64,000 nt of DNA from Moritella marina ATCC 15381 (GTDB taxonomy: Bacteria > Pseudomonadota > Gammaproteobacteria > Enterobacterales > Moritellaceae): NCBI RefSeq assembly GCF_008931805.1, contig NZ_CP044399.1, forward strand, positions 2,294,001 to 2,358,000. The letters are read 5' to 3'. A model generated the notes under the pieces. That model was not told the origin of the DNA. It was given only the letters and a program-made list of their open reading frames with translations, and did not search any database. Shown here piece after piece: positions 54,010 through 61,778 of the stretch. Position 1 is the first letter of the stretch; every line of letters starts with the position of its first letter. The position numbers and the translations under genes are program-made.

Positions 54010-54591
54010 ATGTCATCTAAAGCAATAAGAACACAGGGGTTCACCCTTATTGAATTAGCTATCACCATCATCATTCTGGCGGCACTAGCGGCTATCGCGA
54101 TCCCTAAATTTGTTAATTTTCGTGAAGATGCAGAAATTAGTCGTGTTAAAGTGATTGCAGCGGCCTATCAAGAAGCGGTCAGTTTTGTTCAAATACGCTA
54201 TCAAATATTAGGACTTGGCATACACATGGCAAACATTCCAGGTTATGCAGATGGCTCTATAGATGTAAATCCAAGCGGGTACCCACTCGGTATAAATAAA
54301 GGTAATAATAAAGGTATTATCACGAATCCTAAAAATATAGGTAAAGGCAAGGAAGGTTGCGTATCACTATGGAATATTTTGTTGCTAAATCCAGCCTCTG
54401 TATCGACAAATAAAGATGCTAGCACTGATTTTACCGCTTATCGTCACAAAGCTGATGCTGGGAGCGATCAAAGCCAATGTACTTATGTTTTAAGGACACT
54501 GGGCGATACAACAAATAACCGCAAAAAAGCGAAGATATCTATAAACTACGATTCAGAAACTGGACGGGTTACAACTTTATTTCAAGATTAA
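54010..54591 (+). CDS. Type IV pilin-like protein (MSHA-like prepilin)
   Basis: 193-residue prepilin. The leader MSSKAIRTQG is cleaved before Phe in G/FTLIELAITIIILAALAAIAIP, with the conserved Glu at mature position 5. The following helix (KFVNFREDAEISRVKVIAAAYQEAV) resembles MSHA-type pilins. The globular part contains two cysteines (KEGCVSL and SQCTYVL) that may form the D-region disulfide. It is not next to any pilus assembly, peptidase or other pilin gene, so it is an orphan pilin that would rely on machinery encoded elsewhere. A strong terminator follows. Confidence 0.88.
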   Translation: MSSKAIRTQGFTLIELAITIIILAALAAIAIPKFVNFREDAEISRVKVIAAAYQEAVSFVQIRYQILGLGIHMANIPGYADGSIDVNPSGYPLGINKGNNKGIITNPKNIGKGKEGCVSLWNILLLNPASVSTNKDASTDFTAYRHKADAGSDQSQCTYVLRTLGDTTNNRKKAKISINYDSETGRVTTLFQD

Positions 54592-54647
54592 TTTAGACTT
54601 TAATTGAAGCTTAAGTCATCATTTATATTTTATATAATTCTAGAACC

Positions 54648-54678
54648 AAAAAAGCCTGCTTATATAAGCAGGCTTTTT
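54648..54678. terminator. Bidirectional terminator between pilin and tRNA-His
   Basis: The 22-base perfect palindrome at 54653-54674 (arms AGCCTGCTTAT and ATAAGCAGGCT) is flanked by A and T runs. It fits termination of the pilin gene and of tRNA-His from the other side. Confidence 0.9.
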
Positions 54679-54682
54679 AATA

Positions 54683-54759
54683 TGGGGCGACTGAAGGGGA
54701 TTGAACCCTCGACAACCGGAATCACAATCCGGGGCTCTACCAACTGAGCTACAACCGCC
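54683..54759 (-). tRNA. tRNA-His (GTG anticodon)
   Basis: The minus strand folds into a complete cloverleaf. The acceptor stem is GCGGTTG/CAGTCGC, with the extra 5' G(-1) diagnostic of tRNA-His opposite C73, and CCA is encoded. D-arm is AGCTCAGTTGGTAGAGC, anticodon arm CCGGATT-GTG-ATTCCGG and T-arm GAGGG-TTCAATC-CCCTT. The anticodon GTG reads CAC and CAU. The tRNA stands alone, with no other tRNA in the cluster. Confidence 0.96.
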
Positions 54760-55105
54760 ATTAACTATCGACCATTCCCGCTAAACAATGTTAGCCAGAC
54801 CGTCTGTTGTTTCGATGAGGTGATTATGCAGTAGTTAGTTAGCACATGCAAGTCGACTTATGCTACATGAACACTTTACAGTCCCTTAGGTTCAAAATTA
54901 AACAAAAATAACTATTTAACGACATTTTCCAGGGGGTTAACACCTATAAAATTCGTTCTTGATCACCCTTATTGCTTATATAAATAAACAAATCGAAGCA
55001 ATTAGCTATATACACCTAATTTCTTATGTTATTGCTATTACACAACGGTCATTATAAACAACACCCATATAGTAAACTGCAACAGGTTTTGAGGTAATAA
55101 ATAAC
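54760..55105. other. Non-coding region between tRNA-His and the MBL-fold gene
   Basis: 346 AT-rich bases without a credible gene. They must contain the tRNA-His promoter (minus strand) and the promoter of the plus-strand gene; no element was clear enough to mark. No attachment-site repeat of the tRNA 3' end was seen nearby. Confidence 0.5.
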
Positions 55106-55885
55106 ATGAGTGAAAAAATACTAAATATTGCGGATAACTTCTGGAATATACGCGGCGATTTTAAGATCGGGGGCATCTTAAATATAGGCACTCATGCGTC
55201 AATAGTACGCTGTCAAAATGGTAAATTTGTCCTGCTTGATGCCTATACATTAACGGGGAAACTTAAAAACCAGGTCGATGCATTAACCAATAATGGCGAA
55301 GACCTTGAAGCCATCATTAACTTGCACCCTTTCCATACCATACATGTCAAAACAGTACATGAAACCTATCCACACGCAAAGCTTTATGGCACTCAACGTC
55401 ACCTCGATAAATTCCCGAATCTACCGTGGCAATCACAACTAACAGAATCAAGTGAATTTGCTGCGCTGTTTGCTGACGATTTTGAATTCTCTGTACCCGC
55501 TGGTGTTGACTTCATCTCAACGAACGAGAACTTACATTTTGCATCGGTACTGGCCTATCACAAAGCGTCTAAAACAATTCACGTAGATGATACGCTAATG
55601 TATTTGAAGTTTCCGAGCATCATTGGTGTACTCAAAAAACCAGAAGTCACATTCCACATGACCCTGCCACAGACGCTAGAAAAAAGACCTGGTGCAGCAA
55701 CCGATTTCAGGAATTGGGTAACGCAGTTAATCACACAATGGCAAGGTGCTGAAAATCTATGCGCTGCGCATTCAGCTACGCTACTAGGTGATAAACACGC
55801 ATCACCGAGTGTCGCGGTTAAAATTGCATTAGCGTTAAAAAAAGTTGAGAGAACATTGCAAGCGCATGAGAAAAAGTTTGGCTAA
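55106..55885 (+). CDS. Metallo-beta-lactamase-fold family protein
   Basis: 259-residue cytoplasmic protein with the look of a metallo-beta-lactamase-fold protein: an N-terminal beta sandwich (FKIGGILNIGTHASIVRCQNGKFVLLDAY), the motif INLHPFHTIHV in place of the classical HxHxDH, and HVDDTLMYL later. The zinc motif is incomplete (HPFHTIH), so the protein may be an atypical or non-hydrolytic member (DUF4336-like). Substrate unknown. It begins 220 bases after the transcribed tRNA-His region, and its 3' end meets pldA at 5 bases. Confidence 0.68.
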   Translation: MSEKILNIADNFWNIRGDFKIGGILNIGTHASIVRCQNGKFVLLDAYTLTGKLKNQVDALTNNGEDLEAIINLHPFHTIHVKTVHETYPHAKLYGTQRHLDKFPNLPWQSQLTESSEFAALFADDFEFSVPAGVDFISTNENLHFASVLAYHKASKTIHVDDTLMYLKFPSIIGVLKKPEVTFHMTLPQTLEKRPGAATDFRNWVTQLITQWQGAENLCAAHSATLLGDKHASPSVAVKIALALKKVERTLQAHEKKFG

Positions 55886-55890
55886 TACGC

Positions 55891-56922
55891 TTAAAACATA
55901 TTATTAAGCGCGATACCAATACCAAATCGCGTTTGGCTGTGATTGTAATCAATCAGGCTTTCCCCATAGCCATTAAACACTGTGATATAACCTTTCAACT
56001 TACCATATAAAGGTGTTGTTAGGTTTACTTGCACCGAGCCATTATGGGTAGAAAAATTCTGTCGCATCTCAGCGCTTAATTCATATTTACCAAAAGCGTA
56101 ACCGATACCATATTCGACATTACCCATATAATCGGCGATATCCGGGTTATCATCGCCTTTAGGACTTGTTGGGTCGGTTTTCTCATTTTCAGCTAAACGA
56201 TACCAAGGTCTAACGCTCCACACTAAGTTGCCTTGCTCATAAATGAACTCAGCGTAGACTCTATTCCATGATCGAGAAAGACTACCAGAGCGTCCATTCG
56301 ATTGATGTTCAAATCCAACCATTACCCCGGTATTAGCATCATTAGGGTGCCAATCGAGTGGTGCAACATAGAACACTTCAGGACGGTAATTTGTTTCTCG
56401 GAAAGGGCTCGATATATCCTTGGCATAAACTTGCCACCATGCTTCGATCGTGAATGCAGCATAAATACGATCACCATCGACTAACAGCGAGCTATAACTC
56501 AAGGGTAACTTAAGACTCAATTGAAATTTTGATTCAACCGTCTTGTAACCTTCATCTAAGGCCTCAGCCTCTTGATAGGCTTCAGGGTTAACTTCGCTCG
56601 TGCTATAGGCAGGGAGAATATAATTCATTCGATGTGGCGTTAGCACGAATTCCGATGAATCATTTTGCCGCTCAGCAACAATACGTCTTGTTAGCACCCC
56701 TGCTTTTACTTTTTTACCACGAATAATAACGGTGCCATCTTCTTCAAGGCTGCTTTGTGCTGCGCATATCCCTCTGATTTCACCTAATGTCATTTCTGCT
56801 GGGCTGGCTGCGACTTGCTTGTCAATACACTCGCTTTGTGTTTCAGCTTGAACGTTCGAGCCTAAAAATAGCGACACTAAACCAAGTTTTGTATAATTCA
56901 ACTGTTGCAAAATTAATTCCAT
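55891..56922 (-). CDS. pldA: Outer-membrane phospholipase A1 PldA (OMPLA)
   Basis: 343-residue outer-membrane beta-barrel phospholipase. Catalytic residues sit in VGFEHQSNGRSGSLSRSWNRVY (His and Ser of HxS, and downstream Asn), the OMPLA His-Ser-Asn triad. There is a signal sequence (about residues 8-26, ending VQAE) and the C-terminus ends in Phe, as expected for Bam-dependent barrels (GIGIALNNMF). It hydrolyses phospholipids that stray into the outer leaflet, on dimerisation and Ca2+ binding. Length is longer than E. coli PldA (289) because of an N-terminal periplasmic extension of about 60 residues. Confidence 0.9.
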   Translation of the reverse strand: MELILQQLNYTKLGLVSLFLGSNVQAETQSECIDKQVAASPAEMTLGEIRGICAAQSSLEEDGTVIIRGKKVKAGVLTRRIVAERQNDSSEFVLTPHRMNYILPAYSTSEVNPEAYQEAEALDEGYKTVESKFQLSLKLPLSYSSLLVDGDRIYAAFTIEAWWQVYAKDISSPFRETNYRPEVFYVAPLDWHPNDANTGVMVGFEHQSNGRSGSLSRSWNRVYAEFIYEQGNLVWSVRPWYRLAENEKTDPTSPKGDDNPDIADYMGNVEYGIGYAFGKYELSAEMRQNFSTHNGSVQVNLTTPLYGKLKGYITVFNGYGESLIDYNHSQTRFGIGIALNNMF

Positions 56923-57032
56923 TTATTGTGAACTCTAAGATCCATAGAGAGTATGTGGTGACTTAACTATATGAATAAGATATCGACCTTATGATAGTGG
57001 GTCAAGCAAGAATTAGGTAACGGGAATACGAA

Positions 57033-57063
57033 AAAATCCGCTGAGTAAAGGTCAGCGGATTTT
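57033..57063 (-). terminator. Rho-independent terminator of the haem receptor gene
   Basis: A 12-bp stem AAAATCCGCTGA (57033-57044)/TCAGCGGATTTT (57052-57063), loop GTAAAGG, with the minus strand ending in TTTTTTCG. Confidence 0.9.
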
Positions 57064-57103
57064 CATCTACACAAATGAGTTAAAACGTAATACAAGAGAC
57101 TAA

Positions 57104-59220
57104 TTAAAAGTCATATTTAACCGTTACGCCATAGTTACGTCCCGCTTGTGATAAATCATTATCTTGTGCTGTTAAGCCTCGCACATCATTCCATGACCAG
57201 TACTGCTCATCAGTTAGGTTATACACACCAGCACGTAATGTTAAATCTTCCATCGGCTTGTAGTAAGCAGTTAAATCAACCACGGTTGAACTTGGATTCT
57301 CAATTTGATCTTTATCACCTGTGTCAGTAGTGTTTATGTCGTTAGCGCCTTTCTTGGCAGTATAAACAGTTTTCAGTGATGTGCCCCAATTAGCACTTGG
57401 GCTATCATAATTAAGACCAACAACCATGTTCCAAGGTGAGACACTGTTTAGCGCTAAACCATCTTGATCTTCACCTTCAGTGTAAGCTGCAGCTAAGCGT
57501 AAAGTCGTACCGTCAAATGCCCCTATTAAACTATCTAGCCATAAATTAGCACCTAATTCTGCACCTTTAATCGTTGCTTTTTCAAGATTATCATACGATG
57601 TAATCCCCCATTTATACTTAGGGTCATCATAACGAGTTACCGTATCAATAAAGTTATCATAGTCACTATAAAACAGCGCAAACTCATAATTACCAGCGTT
57701 AAAGTTACCGCGTAAACCTGTTTCATAAGAAATACTTGTTTCAGCTTTTAAGTTAGGGTTAGGCTCACTCTTATACGGCATAGTACCACTGCTATATGAA
57801 TAGAACAGTTCTTGGAAATCTGGAGCTCTAAAACCTTGGCTAACTTGCGCAAATACCTTCGTATCATTAGTTAAACTATACAGAGCGCCAAACTTACCAG
57901 TTACTGCAGAATCTGAATAATCTTTGTAATCAGTTGGGATATAACCACTCACGTCTTTATGCTTGTCTGTCGGTACACTATTATCAGGATTAGTACTAAA
58001 ACTATCAAAACGAACACTTGGCGTTAATACTAAATCACCGTTAAGCAAAACGATTTGATCTTGTAGATAAGCGCCCCATTTACTCTCTTTAGCAGCAGGC
58101 ATATAATAATATAACGTACTCGCGGTATCTCCCGCACCGTCCGTCTTATAAGTCACATTGATATTCTCAATATCGCGATATTCATAAGACAAACCATATG
58201 TTAAATAATGTTCCATTCCAGCTAATGCAAATGATTTATCAAATTTAGCACTGCCTTCATAACCTTCTTCACCATAAAGATAATCTTTTAATTCACTTTT
58301 TTTCGCTGTGTTACCACGCATGGTTTTTGATATTTGCTTACTTTTCTTCCAATCAATCTGTAGTGCTACTGAATCAAATAGCGCGTTATTTGCAGTTAAA
58401 ATATATTTTGCACCAATACGTTGACGTTCATGCTGATCTTTAGCATCATAGTTTTTATCCCAAGTACTATCGAGTGGTAAATCACTATCTGTATCTGAAA
58501 GCACCTGTTCACCAGTAAATTCAATGCGATGATTTTCATTGATTTGATATTGCAGTTTCACTAACACATTATTTTTTTCTGTTTCTTGTGGGTCTGGCTC
58601 GCCAAAGTTTTGCTCTTCTTCGCCAGCTCTGTGCGATTAGCCAAAGCCACTGACTGAGAAAAACTACTATCTACCGAGTGATAACCTAGTTTTACATGAC
58701 CACCGCTATTATCGCCGGTATCAATAAAATCACTTGGATCTTTGGTTTCAAATGCCACAATACCTGCAATCGCATCACTACCATATAAACTCGATGCCGC
58801 ACCTTTAACTACTTCAACTGATTTAATCATATCTGGGTCAATATCTAATCGTCCTGATTGAATGAAAGACTGTCCTGAATCAAAACGGTTGGCTTGCGAT
58901 ACACCATCAACCACAATTTTAACGCGATTGCCTTCCATTCCTCGAATATTAACACTTTGAACGCCATATCGAGGATCACTTTCTACTGTAACACCCGGTG
59001 TATAGTCAAATAATTCTCCAACATCTTTTACAAGATTAGCTTCAATATCATCAGCGGAAATGACACTTACTGACGCTGCGACATCTGTGAGTAACTGTTC
59101 CGATCGTGTAGCTGATACAACAGTCGTGGCGTCAGCCATATTGCTATTGGATTCAGCTATTGCTGGCATTGATAAAGCTAATAAAATAGATGTGGTTAAA
59201 TACTTCTTATTCCAAGACAT
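57104..59220 (-). pseudogene. hutA: TonB-dependent haem/haemoglobin receptor (HutA-like), frameshifted
   Basis: Two reading frames make one receptor. Frame 1 (59220-58561) has the signal peptide, the TonB box region (ATTVVSATR) and the plug (VNIRGMEGNRVKIVVDGV, SLYGSDAIAGIVAFETKDP). Frame 2 (58567-57104) has the barrel and ends GRNYGVTVKYDF, a proper outer-membrane C-terminus. In frame 2 the upstream codons give EEEQNFGEPDPQETEKNNVLVKLQY, fitting receptor sequence, so the frame changes at about 58620-58632, after ANRT. Some 10-13 residues expected there by my recollection of HutA are also missing, suggesting a small out-of-frame deletion. Total length (about 706) is otherwise normal. A Fur box lies upstream and a terminator downstream, so the loss may be recent, or a sequencing error. 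Confidence 0.82.
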
Positions 59221-59275
59221 CGAGAATTCCCTACAGCGTCATTTATGTTTAAGTGGCGCCAATATAACAAGATCA

Positions 59276-59300
59276 AATGAGAATTACTATCATTCTCATT
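59276..59300 (-). promoter_or_regulatory. fur box: Fur box upstream of the haem receptor
   Basis: ATGAGAAT (59277-59284), TACTATC, ATTCTCAT (59292-59299) form a dyad matching the Fur consensus of repeated NATWAT units. It is about 60 bases upstream of the receptor start, so iron should repress this gene. Confidence 0.85.
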
Positions 59301-59301
59301 A

Positions 59302-59827
59302 ATATTCGCACTATTAAACTCTGAATAAACCAAAACATGACAATCAATAATGTATTTTATACAAAATCATGTTAACCCATCGTTTAGTGTGGTTTTTTGT
59401 AGACTTTAATGGCGATTTTAGTAGTACAAATATCGTTATTTAACTATAAATAATGAATAAAAATTAAAATATGCTATATTCGGGCATTATTTTTTAATTA
59501 ACCTATCCATAATAGATAGCTAAACTGCAAATCAAGCCGTTCACAGGGTAAACGTTTGCTTATGTACTAGGTATGGCACCAACGTACTTTATGTAAATTT
59601 TATGCATATATGAAATATACATTTAACAAGTAATTTAACGCTCAGAGTAAACAATTCGGTCATCAATCATGAGGCTATGGATATCAATGGTCGAGATTTC
59701 ATCTACGACACTATTTACTCGGTATTAAATCTCAATTTTAATCACAACATCAGTTTCATGATCTGTTTATTCACATTCATTTTAAATTTGTAAAACACAT
59801 CACACTGATTAATAACCAAGAGGTAAT
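59302..59827. promoter_or_regulatory. Long intergenic region upstream of gltS
   Basis: 526 very AT-rich bases without a credible gene (only frames of under 20 codons). The region presumably carries the gltS promoter; a TATATT at 59472-59477 could be a -10 element, but no -35 is convincing. No repeat or operator stood out. Confidence 0.45.
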
Positions 59828-61051
59828 ATGAATACTATTTATTCAATTGGTGAACTAGAATCTTTTTTAATCGCTTTTTTAGTACTATTTCTAGGGCATA
59901 TCTGTAATAAGAAAATACCCGTACTGCAACGATTCAACATACCAGAACCAATAGTCGGTGGATTAATTGTCGCCGTTATTATCACCATTTTGCACTTTCA
60001 AAATATCACGCTAGAATTCTCTCTGCCCCTACAAAGCACATTAATGCTTATGTTCTTTAGTACGGTAGGCTTGGCAGCCAGCTACACTCAGCTATTAAAA
60101 GGTGGCACGAAAGTATTCCTTTTCTTAGCGGTTGCCTCACTTTACATTATCATTCAAAACGGAATTGGGATTAGCTTAGCAACCATGCTTGGGCTTGAGC
60201 CTATTTATGGTTTAATTGCAGGCTCAATCACCTTATCTGGTGGTCACGGTACAGGCGCCGCTTGGTCACAAACATTTTATGAAATGTACGGCATCAATAC
60301 CCTTGAATTAGCAATGGCTGCAGCCACTTTTGGCTTAGTCGTTGGTGGTATTATCGGTGGTCCAGTCGCCCAACGCCTTATTGCTAAAAATAACTTAGAG
60401 TCCGAGTATGGCATTGGTACTAACCATCATGAACAATTCCCTGAGTTAGTGACTTATAACGAGTTAGAAGAAGACCGTATCACAGGTAAAAGTATCATCG
60501 AGACGCTGTTTATTCTGTTAACGTGTGTGGTAGGTGCCGGTTATGTAGAACAAGCCGTATCTTTACTTAACATCACATGGTTACGTATTCCAGATTTTGT
60601 CTACGCGCTATTTTTAGGTGTGATCATCACCAATACCACCGAAGTAACCAAAAGCTATAAAGTAAATACTGAAGCTGTTGATATCCTAGGTACCGTCGCT
60701 TTATCTTTGTTTTTAGCAATGGCATTAATGAATCTTAAATTATGGAATATTTTTGATTTAGCGTTACCGCTATTGGTAATTTTATCTGTACAGGCTGTCG
60801 TACTGGCTCTTTTCTCGTATTTTGTCACTTTTAAATTAATGGGTTCAAATTACGATGCTGCTATTATTGCAGGTGGTCACTGTGGCTTTGGTCTCGGTGC
60901 AACGCCAACTGCGGTAATGAACATGGGCTCACTTGTATCACGCTATGGCCCCTCACCACAGGCGTTCATGGTAGTGCCTATTGTTGGCGCATTCTTTATT
61001 GATATTGTTAATTTAATTATTCTGCAAGGCTATCTCAGCTTTATTGGATAA
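59828..61051 (+). CDS. gltS: Sodium/glutamate symporter GltS
   Basis: 407-residue Na+/glutamate symporter of the ESS family, about 400 residues in E. coli. The two inverted repeats each carry the glycine-rich motif: SGGHGTGAAWSQTFYEMYG (about residues 137-155) and GGHCGFGLGATPTAVMNM (about 355-372). N-terminal NKKIPVLQRFNIPEPIVGGL is characteristic. The start ATG follows CAAGAGGTAAT. The gene is preceded by a long AT-rich leader and followed by a hairpin shared with the convergent small operon. It imports glutamate with sodium, as suits a marine organism. Confidence 0.95.
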   Translation: MNTIYSIGELESFLIAFLVLFLGHICNKKIPVLQRFNIPEPIVGGLIVAVIITILHFQNITLEFSLPLQSTLMLMFFSTVGLAASYTQLLKGGTKVFLFLAVASLYIIIQNGIGISLATMLGLEPIYGLIAGSITLSGGHGTGAAWSQTFYEMYGINTLELAMAAATFGLVVGGIIGGPVAQRLIAKNNLESEYGIGTNHHEQFPELVTYNELEEDRITGKSIIETLFILLTCVVGAGYVEQAVSLLNITWLRIPDFVYALFLGVIITNTTEVTKSYKVNTEAVDILGTVALSLFLAMALMNLKLWNIFDLALPLLVILSVQAVVLALFSYFVTFKLMGSNYDAAIIAGGHCGFGLGATPTAVMNMGSLVSRYGPSPQAFMVVPIVGAFFIDIVNLIILQGYLSFIG

Positions 61052-61059
61052 AAACGGTT

Positions 61060-61088
61060 AATCAGGTCTGTCATTCACAGGCCTGATT
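61060..61088. terminator. Hairpin between gltS and the small Fur-box operon
   Basis: AATCAGGTCTGT (61060-61071) pairs with ACAGGCCTGATT (61077-61088), one mismatch, loop CATTC. The minus strand continues AACCGTTTTT, so it may end both convergent transcripts. Confidence 0.6.
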
Positions 61089-61100
61089 ATGCCCTAACCA

Positions 61101-61208
61101 CTACAAACTCTCACCTTGCTGTACTGGTTTCGCTTTATTTGCCCGTCGGATACAAATAGCGATATAAAATACCGTGAGTACCACGGGTATCGTCCATAAT
61201 AAACTCAT
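61101..61208 (-). CDS. 35-residue single-span membrane protein
   Basis: Short gene on the minus strand encoding MSLLWTIPVVLTVFYIAICI followed by RRANKAKPVQQGESL. Hydrophobic residues 3-20 form one membrane segment; the basic stretch RRANKAK after it predicts an N-out, C-in topology. Three consecutive ATGs (61214, 61211, 61208) follow AAGGAG; the third has the proper spacing (6 bases). It lies 44 bases downstream of the Fur-box gene on the same strand and so is probably co-transcribed with it. I do not know a homologue; the perfect ribosome-binding site makes it convincing. Confidence 0.68.
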   Translation of the reverse strand: MSLLWTIPVVLTVFYIAICIRRANKAKPVQQGESL

Positions 61209-61252
61209 CATCATCTCCTTCATTACATTGAATATAAATTAGCGTAACCACA

Positions 61253-61681
61253 TTAATGCACTGTTGGGTGCGGCTCTTTTAACCACTCTGGCGATATTTG
61301 TAATGCATCAAAGCAAGATTCACAGATAGGATGACGGCGGCTAAAATCGAGTAGTGGCATTAGCGTGACTTTAACGGCTTGCCTAGCAAGGGTTTTGAAA
61401 GTGTCTGATACGGATTCACCACGTAGTAATGACATCATCCATTGATGGGGCATCGTTAGATATCGCAATGCGGTATAGTGCTGGTCTTGTGCTTCGTAAA
61501 TAGCAGCCAAATGATGTTGAGCTGATATCCAAGCCATTAATAACGCTTCATCTTCAGGTTTATTCTCCCACTGCAGCTTTATCTGTTCCACGGCATTCTG
61601 GTAACAAAGCTCCGCATCTAACCAGGATTTTTCACTCACACAACGATGACCATCTTCCATTAACACTTTCCAAGTTTGCAT
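61253..61681 (-). CDS. Small TPR-like protein under a Fur box
   Basis: 142-residue mostly helical protein with a tetratricopeptide-like N-terminus (WLDAELCYQNAVEQIKLQWENKPEDEALLMAWISAQHHLAAIYEAQDQHYTALRYL, by helix pattern). A C-terminal CxxC (HPICESCFDAL) could bind a metal or cluster. No family is firmly recognised. The ATG at 61681 is used because AGGGG precedes it by 7 bases; a GTG two codons upstream is also open. A promoter whose -10 lies inside a Fur box controls it, and the 35-residue membrane protein gene follows. An iron-responsive role is inferred from that only. Confidence 0.7.
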   Translation of the reverse strand: MQTWKVLMEDGHRCVSEKSWLDAELCYQNAVEQIKLQWENKPEDEALLMAWISAQHHLAAIYEAQDQHYTALRYLTMPHQWMMSLLRGESVSDTFKTLARQAVKVTLMPLLDFSRRHPICESCFDALQISPEWLKEPHPTVH

Positions 61682-61700
61682 AACCACACCCCTAAATAAT

Positions 61701-61740
61701 AATAATTCTCATTATCATTTAAAACCGGTCATCATGTAAA
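61701..61740 (-). promoter_or_regulatory. fur box: Promoter overlapped by a Fur box
   Basis: On the minus strand TTTACA (61740-61735), an 18-base spacer and GATAAT (61716-61711) form a promoter; AATGATAATGAGAATTATT (61719-61701) overlaps the -10 and matches the Fur hexamer array. Iron repression of the two small genes is expected. Confidence 0.8.
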
Positions 61741-61778
61741 GCATAATTTATATAAAAAGAGATAATATTTCATATGAG

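Noticed and set aside
54683-54759. tRNA-His as an integration site with an adjacent island
   Set aside because: No integrase and no repeat of the tRNA 3' end was found in the flanking sequence; neighbours look like ordinary chromosomal genes.
58572-58578. Seven-T run (A7 on the coding strand) as the slip site of the haem receptor frameshift
   Set aside because: The receptor-like frame is already correct upstream of this run (EEEQNFGEPDPQ), so the lesion lies further upstream near 58620-58632.
59574-59589. TGGCAC upstream of gltS as a sigma-54 promoter
   Set aside because: The -12 half reads TACTT instead of TTGCA/T at the required spacing, so only the -24 half matches.
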